DNA of 64,000 nt from Cyclina sinensis (GCA_012932295.1 JAAONU010000014.1:32519977-32583976); one strand, 5' to 3'. Shown: positions 47,700 through 59,899, counted from the first letter of the stretch. A program made the numbers and translations. Notes: generated by a model not told the origin, from the letters alone.

Positions 47700-48520
47700 T
47701 AGTGTACAAATTAAACTAAATAGTTTTTTGTTATTAACAACTGACATGGTTATGGTTAAATAATAACATCATTTTAATTTTTTGGAAAAATATTCATTGC
47801 TTACAGACCTTATGTTAGAATAACTGACCAGTTGTATGCAGATCAGATCAAAAAGCAATTTACGTTATCAGATGTATTCATGTATTAATTCACAGTTACA
47901 TGCTCAGATCAGAAAGCATTACTAGGAATTTTAATAAACCATAAGTTAATGCTCATTAATTTACTAGAGTGGTTATATATCTATAGTTCTGTAATGGTAG
48001 GGATAGTAATAATCGGGTGTCAGACTTCCCGTTAAGTGTTGTTAAGTGTTGTACAATTAAATAATACCATGTCACCTCGCTGACTTCCATTGTCATCTTA
48101 AAATGTTTCTCTTTTGGCTTATCCAGCAAGTACTTGTATTAGAGTACATCAGAAGAGAGGAGTAATGATTGAATACTGAAAAACAGATTAGTTCTCTTAA
48201 AGTTAATGGAACAAAACCTTATGTAATCCTTCAGTGCCCTAAAATATTCAGTTTGCAGGGTCAACAGTTGCCAAACGCTAATTTTATATGATAAATTGGA
48301 AATAGAAGACAAATAGACTGGATTCAAGAAGGAATTTGCAGTGAAGATGAAATTAGGCCATAGGGTTTGATACCTGTATATAATTTTTTTTGCCCTGTGA
48401 CTTTCTTACATCTATTTTTGAATAAAGCTATATTCTTCTCAGTAAACCTGTAATAATCTGGGTTGATCTGACTGCTTGTGATGGAAGCTAATCTTACTTG
48501 GACTCCCAAACTTACCCAAA
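47700..48520. other. interval without supported gene
   Basis: Short frames on the minus strand only. I see nothing supported. Confidence 0.3.
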
Positions 48521-48523
48521 CTA

Positions 48524-48970
48524 TTAAAGCGACTGACTCACAGAATTTTGCTGAAATTTTTTTCTTTAAAATTTAAGAGAATTTAATATACCATGGAAAA
48601 AACATAATATTATGCTTCTAAACACCATAAAAACTGAAAAAAAAAGTTTTGACTTAACCAGGATTCGAACCCACGACCTTTCAGTCAGTAAAATTTAGAG
48701 CGATGATCTAGACCACTGAGCCACTGCACCTATTTGTAAATTTGCGTCAAAATTAATTTCATAACTAAATTATTTACCCTGTGACTAACAGGGTAAATTT
48801 TTTACCGATAAAAGTGTATAAAACTTTATATTTTGATGTTTTTCTGTATCACAGAATGAATCAGTAACTTAGTTTAAATATGTTCTTCACTATTGCAGCA
48901 AAAATTTCAAGATGTAAAAACATTTTCTTTTTTTTTCATTGTCTGCCCATCTGTGAGTCAGTCGCTTTAA
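48524..48970. mobile_element. intact TIR family A element with internal tRNA-like promoter, 447 bp
   Basis: The ends are perfect 20-bp inverted repeats: TTAAAGCGACTGACTCACAG at the left, its exact reverse complement at the right. On the minus strand at about 48728-48655 there is TGGCTCAGTGG (A box) and GTGGGTTCGAATCCTGG (B box). TTAA at each end may be the target site. A second copy, split by a hAT, is at 334-1926. There is no open frame of note. Confidence 0.8.
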
Positions 48971-48972
48971 AC

Positions 48973-50051
48973 ATAAGGCCATACCAAATTGTTTTTTCGT
49001 TTAGCGTCCACCCTAAGTTCAAAAACCTATCTAGCTATCCTGAAAACACAAACAAAGCCCCAAAAAATAAACAAGTCATACTGACTAGTATCTCCACAAG
49101 GATATAATTACCAAGTTTCATATTCCACTTTGTAGAGACTTTTAATGTATTTCTTAAATTATTTTCAATCAAACCACCTATAAATTCAACTGAAAATATA
49201 TTTCTGCATAGGTAAATTTACAACTGAGTCTATATTTGGAGTAAACTTGTCAATATAAACTCAGTTTCAACAATCTATAAAACTGATGCTCATTCATGTT
49301 ATTAGACAGGTCCTTCCATCCTATGCCTAAAATTCAAACGAGGTATCACTGTAAAAATTACTAAAGTAAACACTACTTAAACATCTAATACTGAACACCA
49401 AAATATCATTTTTACTGGTATTTGTTTTTTTCTATCTGTTTTGTCTGAGTGTCTGTTGACTTCACTGCGAAGATAACACAATTCTTTTATATAATTTAAA
49501 TAAATTTGTCTCCTTTATGAAAGAAGAATTCTCAGCAAAAATGTTACAAAAGGAATATCTGCTTTGTGAACTACTAACAAAATGTCATATATAATGTTTT
49601 TCGACTCTACCTATTTGAATTACATTAAACTTCATCAACAATTCTAGCTGCAGCTCGCGTATACACTACACTTGAGAAATTCGACTGATAGCGAAAACAT
49701 ATAACAAATACTTCAACGCATACAATTTACATAAAACAATCATTTACTTGCTGTTATCTTGAAAAAAAAAACAATAAAAGGCATTAAAATCTTATTATAA
49801 CTGACCAGAAACTAACCTCTTCTGATGTGGAACTTTTTCACCTGACTCAATAAATACAAAATTGGGGTAAAAATGCAAAGGAGGTAACAATACTAGTCAC
49901 GTATAAATTCTCGAACATACCGGAGAGCATTTAATACTTTGTACAGTAAGGTCGTAAAGCAAAACAATGTTGTTGTTTTTTCCTACCTCAGAAGCTCAAA
50001 CCTATCCGTCCGCGGACGCTAAACGAAAGAACGATTTGGTATGGCCTAACT
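48973..50051. mobile_element. non-autonomous DNA transposon, about 1.08 kb
   Basis: AAGGCCATACCAAATTGTTTT continuing TTCGTTTAGCGTCCA at the left is the inverted counterpart of GGACGCTAAACGAAAGAACG ATTTGGTATGGCCT at the right (about 35 bp, three to four differences). The interior has no transposase. It abuts the family A element with 2-3 bp between them. Confidence 0.7.
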
Positions 50052-51708
50052 TGTAGTTGAGTATAAAGGCTGGAGTATTCACTTTGACTCTTCTTACAGT
50101 AGTCACAGTCCTTGGTTAATAATTCTTGCATAGATATATTCTAAGTAGTCTTTGTGGACTTAACCTGTCGAAAGGGGATGGCATCAACTATTTGGACTTG
50201 ACATGAAAAAGTAAAACTGAAAGTTTTGTTTACAATCATGTTGTTTATAAAGATCATATGAAGGATGATTTTATTCTGTGAATTCTGATGACGATATGGA
50301 AACCAAACAAAATGTATGTGGTTATCAAAATTGCTGTGATGTTGTTTTTAAGTCAAAAAATTGTTTTTTATATTTTGACACAAAATGACAGTGTACAGTG
50401 TCCTTGATACATGCTTCAAAATTTGGTCGAGTCCAGTTTTTGAAGAATTTTATGATATGCTGAAAGGATACTAGTGTATTGGTCCATGTTTGGTTCATTT
50501 ACTTGATTTGAAAAATAACATCTGCTGCATATTTTGTAAAAAAAAAATTACCAGTTTTTTGTTTTATGTTTGTCACCAGTTTTCCTTCTGAAATATTGTC
50601 TTAAAGTATTAGACAAGTTATGTTAACACTGCATTATAGCACTTACAGTATACATGAATCAACCTGAAGGAATCAGTCCCTGATTATTTTCTGAAAAACA
50701 ACATCAAAGAGACAATGCCATAACATAAGAAGATATAATCTTGTCCGTTAAATACACAAATTGTGATTGTCTTTTACTTTTCTTTAATCAGGTAGGTATT
50801 TATTAGAACCTCTTTGTGGGATTATAGAGGATTTTCAGCAATTATGACACTTTATTCAAGTGTTTGTTTATTTAAGGCATTTTACAGTACCTTCTTATAT
50901 TTTATGCAATTATTTTTTTTATTGCCTTATTGTTTTGATAAAAGTTGGTTCTTGTGTTATCAGTCGTGTACTTACCAGCACAATAAGCAGAACTGTTGCA
51001 TAAATCCGAGTCATCAAAAAAATCAGTTTCTTTCGGATTACATCTTATATTTGGATAACTTCTTACATTTCCGTTAAGTTAATCTCTTTCCAAAACTCAG
51101 GTGTCGAAAATCTTTCTGTCACAATAGGATACAATAGCCCCAAAAACCCTTGTATCAGTTCAAACTAGAGAAAATATTTTAGTATGATTGTTAGTATATG
51201 CAATTAACCATTTGTGAATTGGTTTTGAGTACTCTGTACATCTGGCTTTCTTGCAAGGGCAAATATACACAACAGCTTACAACCACTTTGTGCAAATAGG
51301 CATATATTGTTGGTTTTGATACATAGCAAAGATTTTCAAGTTCATTTTGGAGTTAACTTTACTTACAAGGTTGTTATCAGGTTCAATTCTATATGATTAT
51401 AATAATTAAATGGGTGGTGTACTTGATTTTAAAAACATAAGCTGTGAGGTTGCTGTTAAGGCAGGTTGACAATAAATACGTCTGCAAAATTTTGAATGAT
51501 TTTTTTTTCAAAGTTAATGGCATTTTTTCTACTGTAGGATAAAATTCAATGATGGAAGCAACACTTGCTAGATGTACTCCAAGAGTCTAACATTTATCTT
51601 TAAAAATATTGTTGTCTTATTCTTTAAGTGGTATTAAAATCAGAGCCCTTTTAGAAAGGAACTGATATCATTATTGTGTATTAATCATTTTCTGTTTAAT
51701 TTTTTCAG
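50052..51708. other. protocadherin upstream region / 5' intron
   Basis: No coding exon is visible. A TTTTTTCAG acceptor at 51708 implies at least one upstream 5' UTR exon, which I could not place. Confidence 0.35.
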
Positions 51709-51791
51709 GTGGTAAAACATTGAGGATGATATTGGGAGATGCAGCTTTTCAAAAGTAACCCTGGAAAGAAGATCTTGTTGAATCTTTGACA
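51709..51791 (+). other. protocadherin 5' UTR segment
   Basis: This segment lies between the strong acceptor (polypyrimidine plus CAG at 51706-51708) and the ATG at 51792. It has stops in frame with the ATG upstream, which supports that start. Confidence 0.5.
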
Positions 51792-54467
51792 ATGGCAGCC
51801 ATTTCTCTGTTTTGGCTTATGGTGTCTTTATCTATGATTGGTCAAGCTGTTACCCAGGATGCAACAGTGTTTTACAGCATCCGTGAGGAATTGCCTATTA
51901 ACAGCTACGTTTGCAGTGTTGCCCTAGAAAGTGGACTGTTTACGAATATTTCCACAGAAAAATTTAACCGGTTACAGTTTCAGATTTCAAAAGAAATGAC
52001 AAATGATGCTAACTATTTTAAAATTGAGACAAACACCGGTCTGTTATTCACTGACAAAGTAATCGATCGAGAACAATTTGAAGATTGTTTTTTGGATTGT
52101 ACTCTAGAATTTAATGTTATTGTTTATGACTTAGATGTGTCTGATCTTACAAAATTCATAAAAGTGCAAATCGAGATTGAAGATTATAATGATAATGCTC
52201 CAGAATTTCTACCAGTAAAAAATCCAATACAGGTGCTTGAGTCAGTTGAAAGTGGTGCAATTATTGTAACAGGATTGGCAATTGACCTGGACCAAGGGGC
52301 AGACAATTCTGTTCAAACTTATGTTCTGCTACCAGCAACAGATATTTTTAATTTGACAGTAACAGAAAACATGGAGTTTCAGATTCATTTAAATTTTCAG
52401 TTGGATCGTGAAACTAAATCTCTTTATCAAGTTGTGGTTTTAGCGAAAGATGGAGGGGACAAACCTCTTACAGGTACAGTTACACTGAATATTGAAGTGA
52501 TCGATGACAATGACAATTTTCCTGTGTTTTCCGAGCAGCTTTATAACATATCTGTACATGAAAATGTGGCCCCCGACTCTGTGATTCTAGAATTATCTGC
52601 CACAGACAAAGATGAAGATGATAATGGACAAGTTTCATATAAATTTAGTAACCGTGCCTCGAAAAAGGTTTCTGACTTGTTCAGTCTAAATCCTACAAGT
52701 GGACAATTATTTACAGTTGGAAACATTGATTTTGAGACGGACAAAGAGTTCAGTTTTCAGGTTATAGCTCATGACCACGGAATTCCAGAAAAATCATCAA
52801 CTTCAAGTGTGGTTATCAAAGTAATGGACATAAATGATAATTCACCAATAATCAACCTTAATCAGCGACCTGGTGGCACTGTTCTGTCTGAATATGCCGA
52901 GATTGGTTCATTTGTGACACATGTGGAAATAATGGACCTTGATTCTGGGAAAAATGGAAAAGTTGTTTGCAATATTCTTGATGAAAATTTCAAACTTGAA
53001 ACAATGGGTATAGCCAATAATTACAAAGTTGTTTTAAATCAGACATTAGATCATGAAACTAAAGCCTCTCATAATGTTTCAGTCTTTTGTCAGGACCTTG
53101 GAAATCTACCAAGACAGACATTTGCAAATTTTATTGTGCATGTTGAAGATATGAATGACAATACACCAGTTTTCACAGCTGAACTTTATACGGTGTCCGT
53201 GGTAGAAAATAATATAAAAGGTGCATCAGTTGTAAGAATTTCTGCTACAGATAAAGATAGTGGTGTAAATGGGCAGGTGTATTATTCAATACATGTTGAA
53301 TCACAAGGACTGTTTGTTGTGGATTCATTTACTGGAATAATAACGGCTAATGTAAGTCTTGATCGAGAAACGCATGGAGATCAGAGCATTTTCCGCGTTT
53401 TTGCAACTGATAAAGGTAAACCAGCACAAACATCAACCGGCACTGTTGTTATTAATATTCTAGATTTAAATGATAATGATCCTATATTTAGACATGACCC
53501 ATTTAAATTGAATATTTCTGAGAACCAAAATAGTGGATCAGTTGTTGGAAATGTTACAGCCAGAGACCCTGATTTGGGTTTAAATGGAACTTTCTACTTG
53601 AAATTTCCAGAGGATCTAGAATACTTTGAATTTGATGAATCAGGAATTATTACCACCAGGCAGGAACTTGATAGGGAAATGAAGCCATTTCATGAGTTTT
53701 ATGTCCATGCCGCTGATATGGGTGGAAGAACAAGCTCGGCACTTGTAATCATTTCTATCACTGACGTTAATGACAATGCACCAGAATTCATCTATCCAAA
53801 TGAATATGATAATATGATAAGTATTCCGTACACTGCTGCAGAAAACACTGAAGTAATTCAGATTATTGCAAGGGATTATGATGTTGGAGAAAATGCAAAA
53901 CTTTTCTATTTCTTGGATTCAAACAATGCAAGCTATGCTTTCCATTTAAATACATATACAGGAAAAATGTTTCTGAACAAAAGTTTGCATGAAAGTTATA
54001 TTGGACATATCTTCAATTTTAGATTATGTGTTAAAGATGGTGGTGAACCATCATTTGAATCTTGCATGGAGTTTAATGTCAAGGTTACAAAAGGGGAGAT
54101 AAGTGACTCTTTAGCAATGATAACGACAGCTCAGTTGAATTTATGGATTGTTGTAGGTATCATTATATTCACAGCTATTGTGTCAGTCATTATACTTATT
54201 GTCATTGTAAAGATTTGCTGGTGTAATCGGCAGAAAGGTTCATCAGGAAGTACGTCGGATATAATCATGGAATCTAATGAGGTCAACCCAAGACTGATTG
54301 ATTCATCGTCTTCAGATTCATCATCCTCTAAAGATTCTAATGGAAATGAAAAAAGCAAAGATGGCTACCAGAAAGGTTTCTTTACTAGCCTGGATGAGAC
54401 GGGGTATCTGACAAATTCTAGTTTAACCTCAATAGACAACCAGCTGTATATAGAGCAAGTGAAAAAG
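51792..54467 (+). CDS. protocadherin (delta-1-like), exon encoding entire ectodomain and membrane helix
   Basis: A calcium-dependent homophilic adhesion receptor of the cell surface. The exon encodes 892 residues: a signal peptide (about 1-22) and seven cadherin repeats. The repeats are separated by DYNDNAPEF (about 130), DDNDNFPVF (237), DINDNSP (345), DMNDNTPVF (452), DLNDNDPIF (556) and DVNDNAPEF (657), with the seventh ending near 766. LDRE/DREQF calcium motifs occur within repeats. The membrane helix is WIVVGIIIFTAIVSVIILIV (about 782-805), followed by a Ser-rich tail. The donor AAG/GTAGGT lies at 54467/54468. One giant ectodomain exon is typical of protocadherins. Spliced to 56394 and 57326, the protein is 1,203 residues. 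Seven repeats match the delta-1 rather than the six-repeat delta-2 or clustered type. Confidence 0.92.
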
Positions 54468-54470
54468 GTA

Positions 54471-56390
54471 GGTACTCATAAGCTTTGAATTGTTTTGCAT
54501 GAAGACCAAAGGTATACATCAAAGGCTCGGGTTTTACTATTCAGAAGAACTGTATAAATGTTTTAAGAACAGAACAGAACATAAGTTATGTATACATAAG
54601 CATTTACAGCTTATCATCGTAAATGATGATCACTTACATATACGGAGAAAATGCAGATGTAAGTATGTAACCCTTAATAATAAATGCACAAAATATAAAA
54701 TGAAAATGTAAATCAGGATGAATCTATTATGTAAACAAAAATTAATTGCAGTCATTTCATATTTGCTGCACTTGGGTCTTTTTATTGAAAGGGTACCATT
54801 GGTTTTTTTTGATTTTGGACAGAAGAAGTAATTGTCTGGTATTATATCATGGCTTCATGTAACCTATCATATAAGCTGTAATTGTGACCTCAAAACTAGT
54901 CGATGAAAAAAAGATCAGTAATATTTTTATAAACTTTAAACCTATAACAGGCACATTCAGCAGAAGTCTGTAATTTAAATCAGTTACAATAATATTTTAC
55001 TGCCTTTAATTACAAAGTAGAAATTTTAGTAAAACAATTAGCAAGACCGCTGTACACTAGAAAATGTTTCATAAACAAACCTTGAAAATCATTCCCGCCA
55101 TGTATAGTGATATCGTAGATCGTCAGTAAACACACTGTAGTACAATTAGATTACCGTATTTAGTGTCTTACGACATTGCATGACAAAATTGCACTTATTA
55201 AAATTAGATTTAATTACTTGTAATTAAAAAAAGCTGCAAACAATGGATCCTTTTTGAAAATTTGTTTTTATTGTGTTCAGTATAAATTAAGTAAACCTGT
55301 TTAAAAGGAGTTACTAATATAAAAATGAAAGGGTTGGCAGGAAACAAATAAAAGATTGGCCCAAAGGTAGAAAAGGTGTCAAAATAAGATACCATAACTG
55401 TGTAAATTACTAATTTAACTGTATGACTATTTCAAAGGTTGTACATCATTAACTTGGTCTGAAAAATTATTGTATTATATTATGAGAGCTAAATTCTTTG
55501 TTTATTTTTTGTACAAATTGTCATAATTTGGCAAATTAGCAGTGATAAAATGATTGTCAACTTTATGTTAATAACTTCACTTGGAGTCGCAAATCTTTAG
55601 TGTAATATGATTGAACTTGTTCTTGGCCCCTTTGTTGATCTCTGAATGACTAACCCTAAAAATATACATTTTTTTTTTAAAGAAAAAGGGAAAGGATAAG
55701 TGGTATGATTGTTTGGGGTACATAACAGAAAGAAAATGGTGGGACATGTTGATTTCTTAAAAAAACAAAAACATTCCCTCTAGGACAAATTCTTATTAGG
55801 TTTCATGAGTTAGTCATAATACCATCCACCTCTTTTCACACACATACACTGCTGACTTGCAATTCTCTGAAGACAAAAATCCCAGAAATACAAAAAGTAC
55901 AAGGTGTTAACAAGATTTTAGGTTGAATCTCGGGTGTGTCCACTCTCCACTTAATGTATAAGTTGCTAGAACAATTTTTATGCCTTAGAGATCAAAATGC
56001 AGGCTTTTCAAAACAAGGTTTATGGTAAAATATACATTTTATGAAAACGGGATCTGGCTATTTCTGAAGCTTGATTGTTGATGGAATTACTGCTCTGATC
56101 CAGGTTTGGCATTCAAGGTCTGACATAGTTGATGTAAGAAAACAGGAATAGCATCACTATGTTCTTTCATTCTTTAATTTAAGTTACAGTTAAAACACAA
56201 TCAAGAGAGTCTGGAAAGAATGAAATTCAAATTAGGGTGAACTATAAATACTTTTTTGTTTTAAATATCTCAGATCACTTACTTTGCCATACTACAAAAG
56301 ATATGATTTTACAACAAGAGTTATAAGTAGTCTATTGCTGTTTTGATGATAATTGCATCACAGTTGTTTCTAAAATAACACAATAAATTT
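54471..56390. other. protocadherin intron 1 remainder
   Basis: AT-rich. If the intron is retained, translation continues through VGTHKL to TGA at 54486-54488. I see no further exon. Confidence 0.4.
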
Positions 56391-56393
56391 CAG

Positions 56394-56532
56394 TTTGGTT
56401 ATGAATTAGAGAAGAAAATAGATGAAACAAACAGTGACAATTCTATCGAGATCGGTACCAGAGACAGTGGTCAAGGTGGCAGTGATGTGGATATCAATAG
56501 TCTCACAGAGTTACCTGTCCTTGATATCACAG
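56394..56532 (+). CDS. protocadherin, cytoplasmic exon 2
   Basis: This exon of 46 codons plus one base follows a TAAATTTCAG acceptor and ends at ACA G/GTAAGA. It encodes FGYELEKKIDETNSDNSIEI followed by a Gly/Ser/Asp-rich part ending LTELPVLDITG. It is in phase with exon 1 (phase 0) and exon 3 (split Gly). Its 3' end and donor are the first unit of a tandem array that continues into the intron. Confidence 0.85.
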
Positions 56533-56965
56533 GTAAGAAGTTGAAAGTATCTTATGATGAAATAGGGGTTAAGGTTGCATTTATGTTGATGTCAACAGTC
56601 TCATAGATATTATAGGTAAGAAATTAAAGGTACCATAAAGATGAAATAGGGTGCTGGAAATATAATCACGGTTACTTTAATGTTGATGTCAACAGTCCCA
56701 TAGATATTATAGGTAAGAAATTGAAGGTACCGTAAAGATGAAATAGGGTGCCAGAAAATATGATCACGGTTACTTTAATGTTGATGTCAACAGTCTGATA
56801 GAGTAACCTGTCCTTGATGTCACAGAAAGAGGAGTTAGACATGTGCTATTGATGAAATAAGGAGCAAGATATAGTGATAAAGGTTGCATTAATGTTGATA
56901 TCAATAGTTCAACAGTTTTTCTGCCCTTGATACATAGGCAAGAAGTAATAAATTAATGGTAAAAT
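56484..56965 (+). repeat. degenerate tandem array (about 98 bp, five units) spanning exon 2 end and intron 2
   Basis: Unit starts ('gttgatgtcaacagtct' variants) are near 56486, 56585, 56682, 56780 and 56894. The first unit is the end of coding exon 2. Unit 4 still carries 'gagtaacctgtccttgatgtcacag', matching the exon end 'gagttacctgtccttgatatcacag'. Units 2 and 3 keep an AGGTAAGAA donor-like motif. Confidence 0.8.
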
Positions 56966-57325
56966 ATGGTCAACAAAAAAAGATATTTAGCAGTTGAAGG
57001 AGGGGGGGATGGAGAGAGTGGGGAAGGCAGTGATATGAATAAGAGTTTATCAGATTCCAGGAAGCAAAAAAACGCTACTGATATACCATATCACATTTAT
57101 TATAAATGTATCTCTTTGACACTTAAGGTTAAAAAAAATTAATATTAAGAGCTTAAATCTGATATAAATCTTTAAAAAACTTTCGGAGTGAACCCTTGTC
57201 TATAATGTGTGTATGTTGCAGATATGTAAATATAAATGAATATTTAAAGATTGCATTGTGTAGTATCTTTTTGAAAAAAGTTTCATCTACTATTATTATG
57301 TTAAGTTGAATATTGTCTGTTTCAG

Positions 57326-58122
57326 GGAGTTGCAAAGACGGTCATTTACAAAGGACAGAGCAACCTAATGAATACCTAGAGGAACGTGTTCATAAAAATA
57401 ATGTATATAATGACAAATTGTCTACCTTCTCAAGTCATGGTAACCTTGACAACTCAGATTGTACAGACAATGCAGAAAATTTCTATCAGCCAAAATCTGC
57501 AGTAAGTTTTAGCAGTAACCCTACAAAGACCGCAGAAAGGAGGGAAATTGCTAAGATACGCAAAAATCAAAAGCGTGTCATGTTTAGTGATGACCTTGAA
57601 AACTCGCATTCAAGTTCATTGTCAACCAAATCCACTTCTGATGTTAGTCATTTAAAAGATTCTCACTTGGAGCCACGAAGATTTCATCGAATGTTGAGTG
57701 AAGATCTGACAGACTCCCCAAGTAAACTTAGCCGAGCAAATGATTGGCTACGGCGTTCAGCTGACAGTTTTGGTAGACGTCAAAATAATGACAAAGTATA
57801 CAATCAGTTGCCTAGCAACCAAATCAAATTTGGAATAGGGAATGATTTTAGAAACAGACCAATGGGAAGTAACATAAAGACCTACCTAGATAAAGTGATG
57901 CAGAAATCAAAATCTACTAGTTCTAGTGATAGCTACTTGCCAAAATCTTCCGAAAATGATGAAATATTCTCAGTCAGTAATTTGACCTCTAATTCAAGTT
58001 TTAGAGATAATGACAGCATAACAACTTCAGGTACTTATGATGTTATAAATGGAGAAACTCGACTAAGTCTTGCCAGTCAATGTTTATCAGAAGATTTGTA
58101 TGCAAATGACATCGAAATATAA
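57326..58122 (+). CDS. protocadherin, cytoplasmic exon 3 (C terminus)
   Basis: After a TCTGTTTCAG acceptor, two bases complete the Gly codon and 264 residues follow to TAA at 58120-58122. The tail is hydrophilic and rich in Ser, Asn and Asp. IRKNQKRVMFSDDLENS (RVMF at about residues 1022-1025) fits the RVxF PP1-docking pattern and recalls the RRVTF (CM3) motif of vertebrate delta-1 protocadherins. An S(D/E)DL motif occurs three times: MFSDDL, MLSEDL and CLSEDL. The C terminus ...NDIEI fits a class II PDZ ligand (hydrophobic-x-hydrophobic). No catenin-binding region of classical cadherins is seen. Confidence 0.88.
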
Positions 58123-58900
58123 GTTACTTGCACAAAAGTGAAAGTCGGGGCAGAAATAGATAAAGTTGCCAAAAATTAAGCAGCCATTTGTTAAGAGTTA
58201 AGTTAATAGTTCTTTTCAGTAAACTGTGTGTAAAATGCACAAGAATATTGTATTAATGAAGCAAAAGGTGATGATTGTTCTGTTTAATATGTTGTAACTA
58301 GAGATACCAAGTAGTTTCAAATGCTGTTTTACAGGGTATTTATTATATCTGTAAAATGAGGATTTCAAAAACTAAGCCATTAAATTTGTTTGTCTATGCA
58401 AGAAGTTAGGAAACAACAGACACTAATACATAGTGTACAGTCAAATGCAGTCCATGTATTGTTGAAAGGTTTTTTCTTGTTGGCTTACTTTATGTAGCCA
58501 AATTCATATTGTAACTACTTAATAAGATGTTTTATAGACATTAGTTTTTCTGCATTTATTTTTCTTATTTTGACAAGTACATGATCTCACAGACTTCAGT
58601 ATGACAAAATATATTGATTAGTACTCATTTCAGGAAGTGTTTCTAGAAGACTTTTTTATATGTTTGCAGTACGCAAATGGAATATTTCCTTTAAAAGCAA
58701 TGTTTTTAATTTGTATTTTGCATATATATAGAGATAATTTATTGACTGTTGTTTTATTCATATGATATAAATATTTCACTCAGTGATAAGATATATGTGC
58801 TCAATTTCATGTCAAAGGGTCTGCTTTTTACACCACTGTTTAGACTTGTAGTATATTATGAAAGGATTTATTTCAGGAAATAAATATTTACTGAAACATT
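58123..58900 (+). other. protocadherin 3' UTR with poly(A) signal candidate
   Basis: AT-rich non-coding sequence after the stop. AATAAA at 58879-58884 is the best candidate signal. The cleavage site was not determined. Confidence 0.45.
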
Positions 58901-59471
58901 TGTCTCCCTTCTTGTACAAATTATTCCGGTAAGAGTTGTTTCCCTTAGTAATGTTTGCTTCAAGGGAGCTTAATCTTGTTGCTTTATAATTAAAACATTA
59001 TAAGATTTAACTCCATTATGCTGTCTTATCCAAGTCTTCAGTCATTGGCAACATAAAGGAAAAAAACTTGAATATGAAGGACCAAATACAAGTTACAAGT
59101 GCCTACCATGTAGCACTTTGTATGTAGACAAGCCAAATATTACTTGATTTTTAACTTTTAAATAGGGATGGCAACGAGTAACCGGTTAACCGAGTACTCG
59201 ATCGAACGTCCGAATATCGGTTAACAAAATTAATATTCGATTACTCGGCAAAAATATATAATTTCTATTTTTTTGCGATTTAGAAAGGTTGGTGTATCCA
59301 ATCAGTTCAGAAATTTGGACATGTACATGTATCTTCATAAATACTTGTTAAATGCAATCAAAACATCCTTGCAGAGGTGCGAAAATAATATCGTTAATTT
59401 AACGAGGCGATCAACAGTTTGACACGCGCATGGGACTGAACACCTGTGTCGCTTATGTCCTTCGGCCTCTT

Positions 59472-59562
59472 ATAATATGTTAGTCTGGTTCCCTGCCTAA
59501 TATACTTCGATTATTAATAATAACGTAGTGTCAGGGGCAGGTAATCCAGACTAATAATATGT
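59472..59562. mobile_element. palindromic micro-MITE copy 1, 73 bp, with 9-bp duplication
   Basis: The element 59481-59553 starts TAGTCTGGTTCCCTGCC and ends GGCAGGTAATCCAGACTA. ATAATATGT flanks both sides (59472-59480 and 59554-59562). It has an extra 10 bp in the loop compared with copy 2. Confidence 0.85.
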
Positions 59563-59899
59563 AATTACCTTAAATTGTGTAAGAGTTTGTAGCCGAAACT
59601 TGTTTTAAGGTATATGTTTTGAAAACAGCAAATGGCCGGATTGCTATTATGAATGTTAGATTAAAGGTAGTAATTAGACCCGATTAAGCGTTTGTTTTTC
59701 TTTACTCAATAAAGGAGAGTAACTCCCTTTTCTTCTTTACGCATATAAATCCAGATATATCATTAACTTTTTATATATTGATAAAGTTTTTGTTTAGAAT
59801 AAGATATCAAAATTTCAAGAGTCAAAGTGCCGCCTGCAAAATTTAATGCTTGGAAATATTTCAAACGCTGTGCTGATAGCAAGACTATTAAATGTTCAT

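Noticed and set aside
52541..52744. Minus-strand frame inside the protocadherin exon
   Set aside because: Shadow of a long, motif-rich plus-strand coding exon.
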